A DNA stretch of 64,000 bases from Methylotenera sp. (lineage in GTDB: Bacteria > Pseudomonadota > Gammaproteobacteria > Burkholderiales > Methylophilaceae), in contig NZ_JAUXOY010000014.1 of NCBI RefSeq assembly GCF_030684185.1, positions 466,001-530,000 of the forward strand, read 5' to 3'. This document shows positions 55,243 through 62,993 of this stretch, piece after piece. Within the stretch, counting starts at the first letter, position 1, and every line of letters starts with the position of its first letter. A model generated the notes under the pieces. The model ran no database searches, was not told where the DNA came from, and was given only the letters and a program-made list of their open reading frames with translations. Position numbers and translations under genes: made by a program.

Positions 55243-56393
55243 CTAAAATTTATCTCACCCATGCCGAAGTGGTGCTGGAGAACGAAGTATTGAACGATGC
55301 TGCGGTACTGATTGAGAACGGTGTTATTACGGCCATCAATCCGCAGCAGGTCAACGGCGCTGAAGAAGTTAACCTGCGCGGACAGACTTTAATTCCGGGC
55401 ATGATAGATTTACATTGTGACGCACTGGAAAAAGAAGTTGAACCGCGCCCTAACGTACATTTTCCGCTGGATTTTGCCTGCGCTCAGGTTGATAAGCGTA
55501 ATGCTGCCGCTGGCGTGACTACGGTATTCCATGCACTGTCATTCGCCAACCACGAGCTAGGCGTGCGCAACAATGCCTTTGCCGCAGAAATTGCTCGCGC
55601 CGTACATGCCTGGCAACCGCATGCGCTGGTTGACAACCGCGTACATTGCCGTTATGAAGTCACCGACCCCACCGCACCGCCGATATTATTGGATTTAATG
55701 CAAAAAGGTGACATGCACTTATTTTCAGTGATGGATCACTCACCTGGGCAAGGTCAATTTAAGGATATTGCTACTTTTCGTGATTATCTCGCACGCACTT
55801 ATAAAAAGACCGATGCCGAGCTGGATGCCCTGCTGGTTGAGAAAGCCGCCCAGTCTGAAGGGGCGATGCAGCGCATTGAAGTGCTGGTTGAAGCCGCGCG
55901 CGGTCATGGCATAAAGGTAGCCAGCCATGATGATGATACGCCCGAAAAAGTGGATACTGTGCATGGCTTAGGCGTGAGTATTTCAGAGTTCCCGATCAAT
56001 TTAGCCGCAGCACAGGCGGCCAAAGCTAATGGCATGTTTACCGTGTTTGGTGCGCCCAACATCTTGCGCGGTAAAAGCCAGTCTGGCTCGATGAAAGCGT
56101 TAGATGCAGTGAAAGCCAATGTGGCAGATTGCCTATGCGCAGACTACGCGCCAGCCGCTTTAATTGTCGCTATATTTCGTTTGCCTGAGTTAGCCGGTAT
56201 TTCTCTGGCTGATGCGATTCGCTTAGTCACCAGCAACCCTGCGCGTGCGGCGGGTTTAGATGACAGAGGCAGTATTGCTATAGGTAAACGTGCGGATTTA
56301 GTGTCGGTGGCACATATCAACGGTTTAGTGCAGGCTTCCAGTGTTTGGACTAATGGCAGGCTGGCTTATCAAGCGAGGTTCGACCATGGTTGA
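55239..56393 (+). CDS. phnM: Alpha-D-ribose 1-methylphosphonate 5-triphosphate diphosphatase PhnM
   Basis: A 384-residue amidohydrolase-fold enzyme that removes pyrophosphate from ribose-phosphonate triphosphate to give the PhnJ substrate. The metal-binding HxD-type site is GMIDLHCDALEKEVEPRPN, and further ligands lie in VASHDDDTPEKV and CADYAPAAL. FGAPNILRGKSQSGSM is typical of PhnM. It overlaps phnL by four bases and phnN by eight. Confidence 0.95.
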   Translation: MTKIYLTHAEVVLENEVLNDAAVLIENGVITAINPQQVNGAEEVNLRGQTLIPGMIDLHCDALEKEVEPRPNVHFPLDFACAQVDKRNAAAGVTTVFHALSFANHELGVRNNAFAAEIARAVHAWQPHALVDNRVHCRYEVTDPTAPPILLDLMQKGDMHLFSVMDHSPGQGQFKDIATFRDYLARTYKKTDAELDALLVEKAAQSEGAMQRIEVLVEAARGHGIKVASHDDDTPEKVDTVHGLGVSISEFPINLAAAQAAKANGMFTVFGAPNILRGKSQSGSMKALDAVKANVADCLCADYAPAALIVAIFRLPELAGISLADAIRLVTSNPARAAGLDDRGSIAIGKRADLVSVAHINGLVQASSVWTNGRLAYQARFDHG

Positions 56394-56976
56394 AGGTAGC
56401 TTATTTTATGTGGTTGGGCCTTCTGGCAGCGGTAAAGATAGCCTGATGAGCTATGCACGCAAAAAGTTGGCCACTAATCCTAAAGTGGTATTTGCACATC
56501 GTTACATCACCCGCCCTGCCAATGCCGGGGGTGAAAACCACGTTGCGCTAAGTGAAGAAGAGTTCACCACCCGAGTGCAATCCAGCTTATTTGCCATGCA
56601 TTGGGAAAGCCACGGTTGCCGTTATGGCATCGGCAGTGAAATCAATATGTGGTTGGCCAAAGGTTACAACGTAGTGATGAATGGCTCGCGTGAGCATTTG
56701 CCTTATGCGCAAAAAAGCCACCCAAAACTAACTCCCGTGTGGGTAGAGGTTAAACAGGAGGTGTTAGCAGAACGCTTGCGTGCGCGGGGTCGTGAAGATG
56801 AAGCGGATATCCGTGAGAGGCTCATGCGTGCTGCGATGTATCAAGCTACACCAGGCGGCATTACCATTCGCAATGATGGTGCGCTGGAAGATGCCGGTGA
56901 ACAACTGGTGCAATTGATTGCGCCTAAAGAGGCTCTGAACAAGTCCTTCGACAAGCTCAGGACGAACGGCGTGTAA
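56386..56976 (+). CDS. phnN: Ribose 1,5-bisphosphokinase PhnN, C-terminus formed by repeat DNA
   Basis: A 196-residue guanylate-kinase-like P-loop kinase that makes 5-phosphoribosyl diphosphate from ribose 1,5-bisphosphate, feeding the product of phosphonate breakdown into nucleotide metabolism. Walker A is VVGPSGSGKDSLMSYARKKL, with RYITRPANAGGENHVALSEE next. ATG 56386 overlaps phnM and has GCGAGG upstream. The last residues (KSFDKLRTNGV) are encoded by a copy of the dispersed REP-like repeat, so the native end was probably around residue 183. Confidence 0.92.
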   Translation: MVEGSLFYVVGPSGSGKDSLMSYARKKLATNPKVVFAHRYITRPANAGGENHVALSEEEFTTRVQSSLFAMHWESHGCRYGIGSEINMWLAKGYNVVMNGSREHLPYAQKSHPKLTPVWVEVKQEVLAERLRARGREDEADIRERLMRAAMYQATPGGITIRNDGALEDAGEQLVQLIAPKEALNKSFDKLRTNGV

Positions 56977-57170
56977 TTAACCCAGATTTTCCATTAGAAC
57001 CGAACCGTTCCTTCCCCCCTTGCAGGGGGAAGGCTAGGATGGGGGTAGAGCAGCAACATTGCCACGTTTCGACCCCCTCCCTAACCCTCCCCCTGCAAGG
57101 GGGGAGGGATCTTTAGCCTAATGGAAAATCCGGGATTAATTTCGTTCGTGGTGAGCTTGTCGAACCATGG
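56944..57170. repeat. Compound nested palindrome between phnN and phnP
   Basis: Three nested inverted pairs: REP-like TCCTTCGACAAGCTCAGGA (56944) with TGGTGAGCTTGTCGAACCA (near 57148-57166); CCCAGATTTTCCATTAG (56981-56997) with CTAATGGAAAATCCGGG (57118-57134), one mismatch; and the C/G-rich CCCCCCTTGCAGGGGGAAGG (57014) with CCTCCCCCTGCAAGGGGGGA (57087). Total about 227 bp. No ORF of note lies inside. The left end lies within phnN. Confidence 0.85.
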
Positions 57171-57212
57171 ACGGAATCAACTTAATCAGAAGTTTCCTAA
57201 AGGGTTTACAAC

Positions 57213-57980
57213 ATGAGTACTTGCGGCATGCATCTGACTTTTATTGGCACTGGCTCTACCAGTGCCGCCCCGTTATACGGCTGTGACTGTGCTGTATGCA
57301 CCGCTGCGCGCAACAACCCAACCCTTAAACGCAACCCAGCCTCCGCGCTGATTGAGGCTGGCAATACCAGATTGCTGATAGACGCAGGGTTGCACAACTT
57401 GGGCGAGCGTTTTCCAGCAGGGAGTTTTAACGCCTTTCTGATCACCCATTTTCATGCTGACCATGTACAGGGCTTGTTACCTATTCGCTGGGGTGTGGGT
57501 GAAAAAATTGCTGTCTATGGCCCGCCAGATACTGAAGGTTGCGCTGATTTATACAAAAACCCTGGTCTGTTGGATTTTCGCACCGTGCATAAATTTGAGC
57601 CGTTTAATATCGGTGAAATTATGATCACGCCGGTGCCACTGATTCACTCTAAACCTACACTGGGCTATTGCCTGGAGTGGCGCGACACACGCATAGCCTA
57701 CCTGACCGATACCGTTGGTTTGCCGCCAGCTACCGCAGAATTTTTGCAGCAATGGCAACCCACCCAGCTCATCCTTGACTGCTCTTATCCGCCCAGATTA
57801 GATTTACCAAAAGGGCACAATGATGTCACGCGTGCGTTGGAAAGCATCGCATTAGTGCAGCCTCAGCAAGCTTTACTGACCCATATTGGTCATGAACTGG
57901 ATGCGTGGCTTAATAAACACCCTGATGCGTTACCCAGCAATGTGTTTGTAGCGCATGACGATATGGTGATTGGTACATGA
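57213..57980 (+). CDS. phnP: Phosphoribosyl 1,2-cyclic phosphate phosphodiesterase PhnP
   Basis: A 255-residue metallo-beta-lactamase-fold hydrolase that opens ribose 1,2-cyclic phosphate 5-phosphate, the PhnJ product. The N-terminal FIGTGSTSAAPLYGCDCAVC includes the extra zinc cysteines of PhnP, ITHFHADHVQGLLPIRWGVG is the metal-binding HxHxDH motif, and AYLTDTVGLP, LILDCSYPPR and LTHIGHELD supply the remaining ligands. AAAGGG lies before the ATG. It is separated from phnN by the compound palindrome. Confidence 0.95.
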   Translation: MSTCGMHLTFIGTGSTSAAPLYGCDCAVCTAARNNPTLKRNPASALIEAGNTRLLIDAGLHNLGERFPAGSFNAFLITHFHADHVQGLLPIRWGVGEKIAVYGPPDTEGCADLYKNPGLLDFRTVHKFEPFNIGEIMITPVPLIHSKPTLGYCLEWRDTRIAYLTDTVGLPPATAEFLQQWQPTQLILDCSYPPRLDLPKGHNDVTRALESIALVQPQQALLTHIGHELDAWLNKHPDALPSNVFVAHDDMVIGT

Positions 57981-58006
57981 GCCAACATTTGTCATTCACC
58001 GCGCGT

Positions 58007-58090
58007 CCGCTCCCCGAGTCCTTCGACAAGGTACCGTTCCCTGAGCCTGTCGAAGGGCTCGGGAACCACCCGTCAAAGAGCGGTTTTTTT
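58007..58090 (+). terminator. Probable terminator of the phn cluster with a REP hairpin inside
   Basis: CCGCTC (58007-58012) pairs with GAGCGG (58078-58083), which is followed by seven T. Between them lies a REP-derived hairpin: CCCGAGTCCTTCGACA (58013-58028) pairs with TGTCGAAGGGCTCGGG (58047-58062), one mismatch. It follows phnP by about 27 bp. Confidence 0.6.
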
Positions 58091-58120
58091 GTATCATTTT
58101 AGCCTAGTGGAGAATTCTGC

Positions 58121-58978
58121 ATGAACACCGCCATGCTTGCCATTGCTGGCTCAGTCACCATGCACGTGGCGTGGAATTTACTGGTACGCCAGCAAGGCGC
58201 TAAAACTCGCCTGTTATGGTGGGCGCTTGCAACCCATTGTTTGATTTTAGCGCCATGGGGGTTTTATGCATTAGTGACACAAGCACACTGGACGCCGCAA
58301 CTGGCATTGGTTTTGCTGGCATCCAGTCTCGCCAATGTTGCCTATTTTGTTGCATTAGATCGCGCCTACCACCATGCGCCTGTAGCATTGGTTTACCCTA
58401 TGGTGCGCAGTTCCCCTTTGTTAATTGCCATCTGGAGTCTGTTGTTATTTGGCGAATCGTTAGGCGTATGGGCTTGGTTGGCCATGCTCCTCAGCGTGGC
58501 AGGGTTGCTGCTGCTGGCTTCTACCGCTTGGCGTAATGATGCGCGTGCCGCATTGCCGTGGGCACTGGCTGCGGCATTGGCAACCAGCGTTTATTCACTT
58601 ACCGACAAAGCGGCGACCCCCTTTTTGCCTACACTATCCAGCGTACTAGGTTTTATCAGCGTCGGTTATGCACTTTCTTTTATTGCCATTACCGTACTGT
58701 TACGCCGAGAGCATGGTCGGTGGCGCCCAGAGCGTCGGCCCCCACTACTCACGATGCTGATCGCAGGACTTTGTATCGGGTTGGCTTATGTGCTGGTGAT
58801 ACACGCTATGCGTAGCATGCCGGCTGCCGTGGTGGTCGCCTTCACTAACGCGGGCATTGTCATTGCGGGTGCGTTGTCGATTTTTATGTTTCACGAACGC
58901 CAGCACTGGAAGCCACGTTTGCTTGGTATGGCTATTGTGATGGCGGGTTTAATTATGCTGGCAATCGCTCGAAATTAG
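58121..58978 (+). CDS. EamA/DMT-family transporter
   Basis: A 285-residue membrane protein with about ten helices arranged as two EamA repeats (AYHHAPVALVYPMVRSSPLL in the first, MRSMPAAVVVAFTNAGIVIA in the second). Members export metabolites such as amino acids, purines or sugars; the substrate is not evident. GGAG lies about 10 bases before the ATG. It follows the phn cluster after a terminator-like structure and precedes the Pho-box porin, so a link to phosphonate metabolism is only positional. Confidence 0.85.
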   Translation: MNTAMLAIAGSVTMHVAWNLLVRQQGAKTRLLWWALATHCLILAPWGFYALVTQAHWTPQLALVLLASSLANVAYFVALDRAYHHAPVALVYPMVRSSPLLIAIWSLLLFGESLGVWAWLAMLLSVAGLLLLASTAWRNDARAALPWALAAALATSVYSLTDKAATPFLPTLSSVLGFISVGYALSFIAITVLLRREHGRWRPERRPPLLTMLIAGLCIGLAYVLVIHAMRSMPAAVVVAFTNAGIVIAGALSIFMFHERQHWKPRLLGMAIVMAGLIMLAIARN

Positions 58979-59016
58979 TGTTGTTTTTATGCAACATCAC
59001 GTTGTAAAAATAGTGC

Positions 59017-59051
59017 TATGTCACAAAGATGTCATATTCAAAACGCATAAT
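59017..59051 (+). promoter_or_regulatory. PhoB box and -10 box of the phosphate porin gene
   Basis: TGTCAC (59019-59024) and TGTCAT (59030-59035) are 11 bp apart with A/T-rich spacers, and CATAAT (59046-59051) is a good -10 about ten bases further. This is a close match to a PhoB-dependent promoter. Confidence 0.82.
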
Positions 59052-59116
59052 CGCATTCGTATTAAAACTTAATGAGCTAAACAGTTTTTATGAAATTTTT
59101 AACGGGGAGTAACTTA

Positions 59117-60592
59117 ATGAATAGTAATAAATTGCGCGGTGTCATTGCCGCAGTAGCAGGTGCAATGTTGTTTAATGCAATACCAGCCATGGCAGATAGC
59201 ACCGATGATATTTTAAATGCCTTAATCGCCAAAGGTGTATTGACTGAAGAAGAAGGCGCCTTGTTGCAAAAAGGCCGCACTGGTGAAAAAGAAGCCGCTG
59301 CTAAAAAGAAAGAAAGCGCAATCAGCACATCATTCAAAGACGGAATCGTATTTGAATCAGGTGACAAAAAACATAAATTCTCAATCAATGGACGTGCACA
59401 AGCTGATTACCGTAGCTTTAGTGATGATGTTACTCACAACCAAACCGATACTTGGGACATCCGCCGTGCTTATTTAGGTGCAAAAGGCTCTTTTTACGAT
59501 ACTTATGATTTTGAAGTGACTTACAACGGTGCAGGTTCAACAGGCTCAGATTTGTTGTACGCATACGCTAACGTGCGCTGGTGGGAACAAGCGCAGTTTA
59601 AAATCGGTCAATTCAAACAGCCATTCAGTATGGAAGAGTTAGGCAGTTCACGCTTTAGTAATTTCACAGAGCGTTCATTACTCACACAGCTAGTGCCAGC
59701 AATTGACCGTGGTGCGCAAGTGCATGGTGCACCATTCAAAGGTACGACTTATGCTTTAGGTTATTTCAACGGTGTCGGTATCAACCGTGGAACTAATGCT
59801 AATGATAACAATATTCTTGCTGATGGTAAGTCAGTGACTGGTCGTGCAACGGTCAATATTGCCGAGATGATGGATAATAAAGAAGCCGTTTACCACTTAG
59901 GTGCAGCCTATTCCAGCACTACGGATAGTGATGCTATTAACGCGATTGATATTCGTACTGAAGGTCGTGGTACCAGCACGGTTAAAACCAGTCCGTTTAC
60001 TGCAATTGGTACTGCCAACAGTGGCTATGACTTAAAACGCACAGGTTTAGAAGGTGCTGTGGCTTATGGTCCAGTTAAATTGCAAGGTGAATGGTTAAAG
60101 GCTAAATTTGAAGCAGATGGCACACAAAAATTGATAGCAGGCGGTACAGCCGGTGATAAAGACATTACCGCTTGGTATGCCGCTGTAAACTGGATGATTA
60201 CGGGTGAAAACTATGCTGACGTATATAAAGGTGGCTTGTTCAGTGGTCGTATGAAACCAAAATCAGAATTTGACCCTAAAAACGGCAAATCTGGTTGGGG
60301 TGCATGGGAAATTGGCGCACGTTACAGTAAACTTGATGCATCAGATTTTGCAAATGGTGATTTAGTGAATGCTTACACAGGTACAGGTATTCCTACAACT
60401 ACTACAGGTACAGCTGCTCAAAATAGATTCAATGAAGTGGATGCCTGGACTTTGGGTTTGAAATGGATTCCTAGCCCTAACACTCGCTTGATGTTAAATT
60501 ACGTTAAAACCAATATGGACTGTGCTACTGGTGTAGTTTGTACAGAGGACAGCGAGAAAGCAGTTAACTTACGCGCTCAGGTTGATTTCTAA
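59117..60592 (+). CDS. Phosphate-selective porin, OprO/OprP family
   Basis: A 491-residue outer-membrane protein. A signal peptide (cut after AIPAMA, about residue 26) is followed by an N-terminal helical segment (DDILNALIAKGVLTEEEGAL), a linker with Lys/Ala, then an OprP-like beta barrel with alternating strands ending in Phe (LRAQVDF). The segment FKIGQFKQPFSMEELGSSRF is characteristic of OprO/OprP porins. I chose ATG 59117, with GGGGAG seven bases upstream. The Pho box upstream supports a role in phosphate uptake across the outer membrane. A terminator follows. Confidence 0.9.
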   Translation: MNSNKLRGVIAAVAGAMLFNAIPAMADSTDDILNALIAKGVLTEEEGALLQKGRTGEKEAAAKKKESAISTSFKDGIVFESGDKKHKFSINGRAQADYRSFSDDVTHNQTDTWDIRRAYLGAKGSFYDTYDFEVTYNGAGSTGSDLLYAYANVRWWEQAQFKIGQFKQPFSMEELGSSRFSNFTERSLLTQLVPAIDRGAQVHGAPFKGTTYALGYFNGVGINRGTNANDNNILADGKSVTGRATVNIAEMMDNKEAVYHLGAAYSSTTDSDAINAIDIRTEGRGTSTVKTSPFTAIGTANSGYDLKRTGLEGAVAYGPVKLQGEWLKAKFEADGTQKLIAGGTAGDKDITAWYAAVNWMITGENYADVYKGGLFSGRMKPKSEFDPKNGKSGWGAWEIGARYSKLDASDFANGDLVNAYTGTGIPTTTTGTAAQNRFNEVDAWTLGLKWIPSPNTRLMLNYVKTNMDCATGVVCTEDSEKAVNLRAQVDF

Positions 60593-60650
60593 AGCTTGAT
60601 TGATAAAAGTTAAATAAGTTTCTCCTTGCGGTTTACGCCGCATCCCCTTT

Positions 60651-60674
60651 AGCCCGCGCAAGCGGGCTTTTTTT
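60651..60674 (+). terminator. Rho-independent terminator after the porin
   Basis: AGCCCGC and GCGGGCT form a perfect stem with a GCAA loop, followed by six further T. Confidence 0.93.
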
Positions 60675-60688
60675 ACAGCTTGAAAGGC

Positions 60689-60694
60689 TATAAT
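60689..60694 (+). promoter_or_regulatory. Candidate -10 box of the phoX-like gene, close to its ATG
   Basis: TATAAT at 60689-60694 lies seven bases before the ATG at 60702, so a normal start site would be at or next to the ATG. No Pho box is visible between the porin terminator and this gene. AAAGG at 60683-60687 could be a distant ribosome site if transcription starts further upstream. Confidence 0.45.
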
Positions 60695-60701
60695 TCTGAT
60701 A

Positions 60702-62048
60702 ATGAAAACGATGACTAAATGCCTGGCAGTTTTGCTAGTTTTTTGCTGCATCCCTGCGGTAGCGGGCGATGCTTATATTCAACCTGCGACCGTAGGTTGG
60801 GAAGTGCGCCCCATTATAACGGTGGGTGAATCTGCCGCTAATGGCTACCGCATGGTGGGTGTGCCAGATGGTTTGGGGGCACATGACAACGACGATGGTT
60901 CATTCACCTTGTTGATGAATCATGAAATTGCCGCAGACAAAGGGGTGATACGTGCGCATGGGCAAAAAGGCGCTTTTGTTTCACGCTGGGTGATTGATGC
61001 AGAAACTTTGGCGGTCCGCTCGGGAGCAGATTTGGTGCAAAATACCGTGCCTGCCGGTTTGGCATTTAATCGTTTGTGTTCAGCGGACTTAGCACCGCAA
61101 TCCGCTTTTTTTAATGCAGCGAGCGGTAAAGGGTATGCCGAGCGTTTGTTTTTAAATGGTGAGGAAGATAAAGCGGGTGGCCAAGCGTTTGCGCATGCTC
61201 TCAATGGCACCAGTTACGCATTGCCAGACTTAGGCCGTATCGCATGGGAGAACGTGCTGGCAAACGCTCATACGGGCGATACCACCCTAGTGATAGGCAT
61301 GGATGATATTCACGATGGGTTAGTGCTGACTTATGTAGGTGAAAAGCGCGCGCAAGGTAACCCCGTGGAGCAAGCTGGGTTAGTGGGTGGGCGCTTATAT
61401 GCCATTAAAGCGGAGGGCGCGCGTTTTGACTTGGTTGAGTTGGGTGATGCGGCCAAGTTGGACGGTAAAGCCTTACGTGCGCAGGCGGCAAAACTTGGCG
61501 CTAAATTATTCGCACGGCCTGAAGACGGTGCGTGGAATACGCAAAATGCCAATATATTTTATTTTACGACGACAGATAAAGTGGGCGGTAATACACAGTT
61601 GCATCGATTACAGTTTGATGATGTGAAGCAACCGACACTGGGTGGACGTATAGAGGTGGTGCTAAACGGACGCGATATTGGTGCTGAAATGTTTGACAAC
61701 CTCACGGTGGATGATGCAGGAAATGTCTTGATTCAAGAGGACCCAGGTAAAGACGCACGTTTGGCGGCTATTTGGCAATTTGACCCGGTGCGTAAAACTG
61801 CACTTAAACTTTTTGAGTCGCGCCCTGCATTATTTTTATCAGGCCAAGCGCAGTTTATGACAGAAGATGAAGAGCATTCTGGCATTGTAGAAATTACACC
61901 TATGCTTAAGAAAGCCTCTTGGTTTGATGTAAATCGGCGATATTATTTGGGCACGACGCAATCGCATCTTGAACACGCGGATGCCGAATTAGTGGAACAT
62001 GGCCAGTTATGGTTGATTACGAGTTCAGCAACCGCTAGTAAACATTGA
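60702..62048 (+). CDS. PhoX-family (DUF839) secreted phosphatase-like protein
   Basis: A 448-residue exported protein. A Sec-type signal peptide (CLAVLLVFCCIPAVAG, about 22 residues) precedes a PhoX/DUF839 beta-propeller with DNDDGSFTLLMNHE, ARPEDGAWN and DNLTVDDAGNVLIQEDP. PhoX enzymes are Ca/Fe-dependent periplasmic alkaline phosphatases. The usual twin-arginine motif is absent and the protein is shorter than typical PhoX, so catalytic competence is uncertain. It lies downstream of the phosphate porin, in keeping with phosphorus scavenging. Confidence 0.8.
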   Translation: MKTMTKCLAVLLVFCCIPAVAGDAYIQPATVGWEVRPIITVGESAANGYRMVGVPDGLGAHDNDDGSFTLLMNHEIAADKGVIRAHGQKGAFVSRWVIDAETLAVRSGADLVQNTVPAGLAFNRLCSADLAPQSAFFNAASGKGYAERLFLNGEEDKAGGQAFAHALNGTSYALPDLGRIAWENVLANAHTGDTTLVIGMDDIHDGLVLTYVGEKRAQGNPVEQAGLVGGRLYAIKAEGARFDLVELGDAAKLDGKALRAQAAKLGAKLFARPEDGAWNTQNANIFYFTTTDKVGGNTQLHRLQFDDVKQPTLGGRIEVVLNGRDIGAEMFDNLTVDDAGNVLIQEDPGKDARLAAIWQFDPVRKTALKLFESRPALFLSGQAQFMTEDEEHSGIVEITPMLKKASWFDVNRRYYLGTTQSHLEHADAELVEHGQLWLITSSATASKH

Positions 62049-62094
62049 TTGGCTTAGGCGCTACTACTAAACATGAGCTTGCGTGTGGTTAAGG

Positions 62095-62100
62095 TATAAT
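62095..62100 (+). promoter_or_regulatory. -10 box of the carbonic anhydrase gene
   Basis: TATAAT lies in GGTATAATCCG, about 27 bp upstream of the ATG; the gene has a GGAG ribosome site. No clear -35 is assigned. Confidence 0.5.
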
Positions 62101-62127
62101 CCGCTAATTATTCTAATGGAGTGAAGC

Positions 62128-62766
62128 ATGTATAAACACCCCTTGCTAGACCGCGACAAAATGACGCCACAAGAAGCGTTGGATGTGCTGATTGATGGCA
62201 ATCACCGTTTTTCCAATAATTTAACGGCGAATAAAGATTTGCATAACCTGGTGATGATGACTAAGGATAAACAACATCCTTTTGTTTCCATGTTAAGTTG
62301 TAGTGACTCCCGCGCGCCGGTGGAGATGGTGTTTGATCAAGCCTTGGGCGATGTATTTAGCGTGCGCTTGGCAGGCAATATTGCCTCAGATAAAGCGATA
62401 GGCAGCTTGGAATTTGGCTGTAAATACTTAGGCAGTAAGCTGATTGTAGTGCTTGGTCATACTGGGTGCGGTGCAGTAAAAGCGGCTTGTGATAATTTCA
62501 AAGATGGGCATATTGGCGAAATTACCAATTTAATTAAGCCGGCAGTCCGCTTAGAAAAAAGCATACTTGAGAATAGAAATTCTAGTAATGATGATTTTGT
62601 GGCCAAAGTATGTGAGTTAAGCGTACAAGTGCAAATGGATGAAATTATGCATACCAGCGATATTTTGCAAGATATGGTCGCTAGCAAGCAGATTGCGATT
62701 ATTGGCGGCATTTACGATTTAGCTACGGGCGAGGTGCGTTTTATGCAGAACGCGCTGGGGCTGTAG
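62128..62766 (+). CDS. Beta-class carbonic anhydrase
   Basis: A 212-residue zinc enzyme interconverting CO2 and bicarbonate. Zinc ligands are Cys58 in SCSDSRAP, His111 and Cys114 in LGHTGCGAVKA, with the Asp60-Arg62 dyad intact. Length and motif spacing are typical. Bicarbonate supply to carboxylases or to CarAB is a plausible role. The TAG stop is also the first bases of an inverted repeat. Confidence 0.95.
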   Translation: MYKHPLLDRDKMTPQEALDVLIDGNHRFSNNLTANKDLHNLVMMTKDKQHPFVSMLSCSDSRAPVEMVFDQALGDVFSVRLAGNIASDKAIGSLEFGCKYLGSKLIVVLGHTGCGAVKAACDNFKDGHIGEITNLIKPAVRLEKSILENRNSSNDDFVAKVCELSVQVQMDEIMHTSDILQDMVASKQIAIIGGIYDLATGEVRFMQNALGL

Positions 62767-62828
62767 GCGCACAATACCCCAGGGTACCTTCTCTGCCTTC
62801 GGTATTCACCTTGTAAATTGTGCGCCTA
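62764..62828. repeat. Inverted repeat starting at the carbonic anhydrase stop codon
   Basis: TAGGCGCACAAT (62764-62775) and ATTGTGCGCCTA (62817-62828) are perfect 12-bp arms. The left arm starts with the TAG stop, as element A starts with the edd TAA. The 41-base interior has no copy of the A/B core. A short terminator-like function is possible, but no T run follows. Confidence 0.65.
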
Positions 62829-62891
62829 ACATACCGTTGAGTTGGTATAGCTGTTCCCAAAAATAAAGTCATGGGATATCAATATTATGGG

Positions 62892-62924
62892 TTTGTAGGA
62901 GCGACGTCCCGTCGCTCCTACAAA
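62892..62924. repeat. Perfect GTAGGAGCGAC hairpin
   Basis: TTTGTAGGAGCGAC and GTCGCTCCTACAAA form a perfect 14-bp stem with a GTCCC loop. It shares GTAGGAG / CTCCTAC ends with the repeat at 46161-46252. The 227 bp between the carbonic anhydrase gene and fdx hold only this and the preceding repeat. Confidence 0.85.
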
Positions 62925-62993
62925 AAACAATATATTACTGTCATTGTTTAGTGGGTTGGCAATCAATGGTGTGAGCTCAATAGTTACTGGTTA

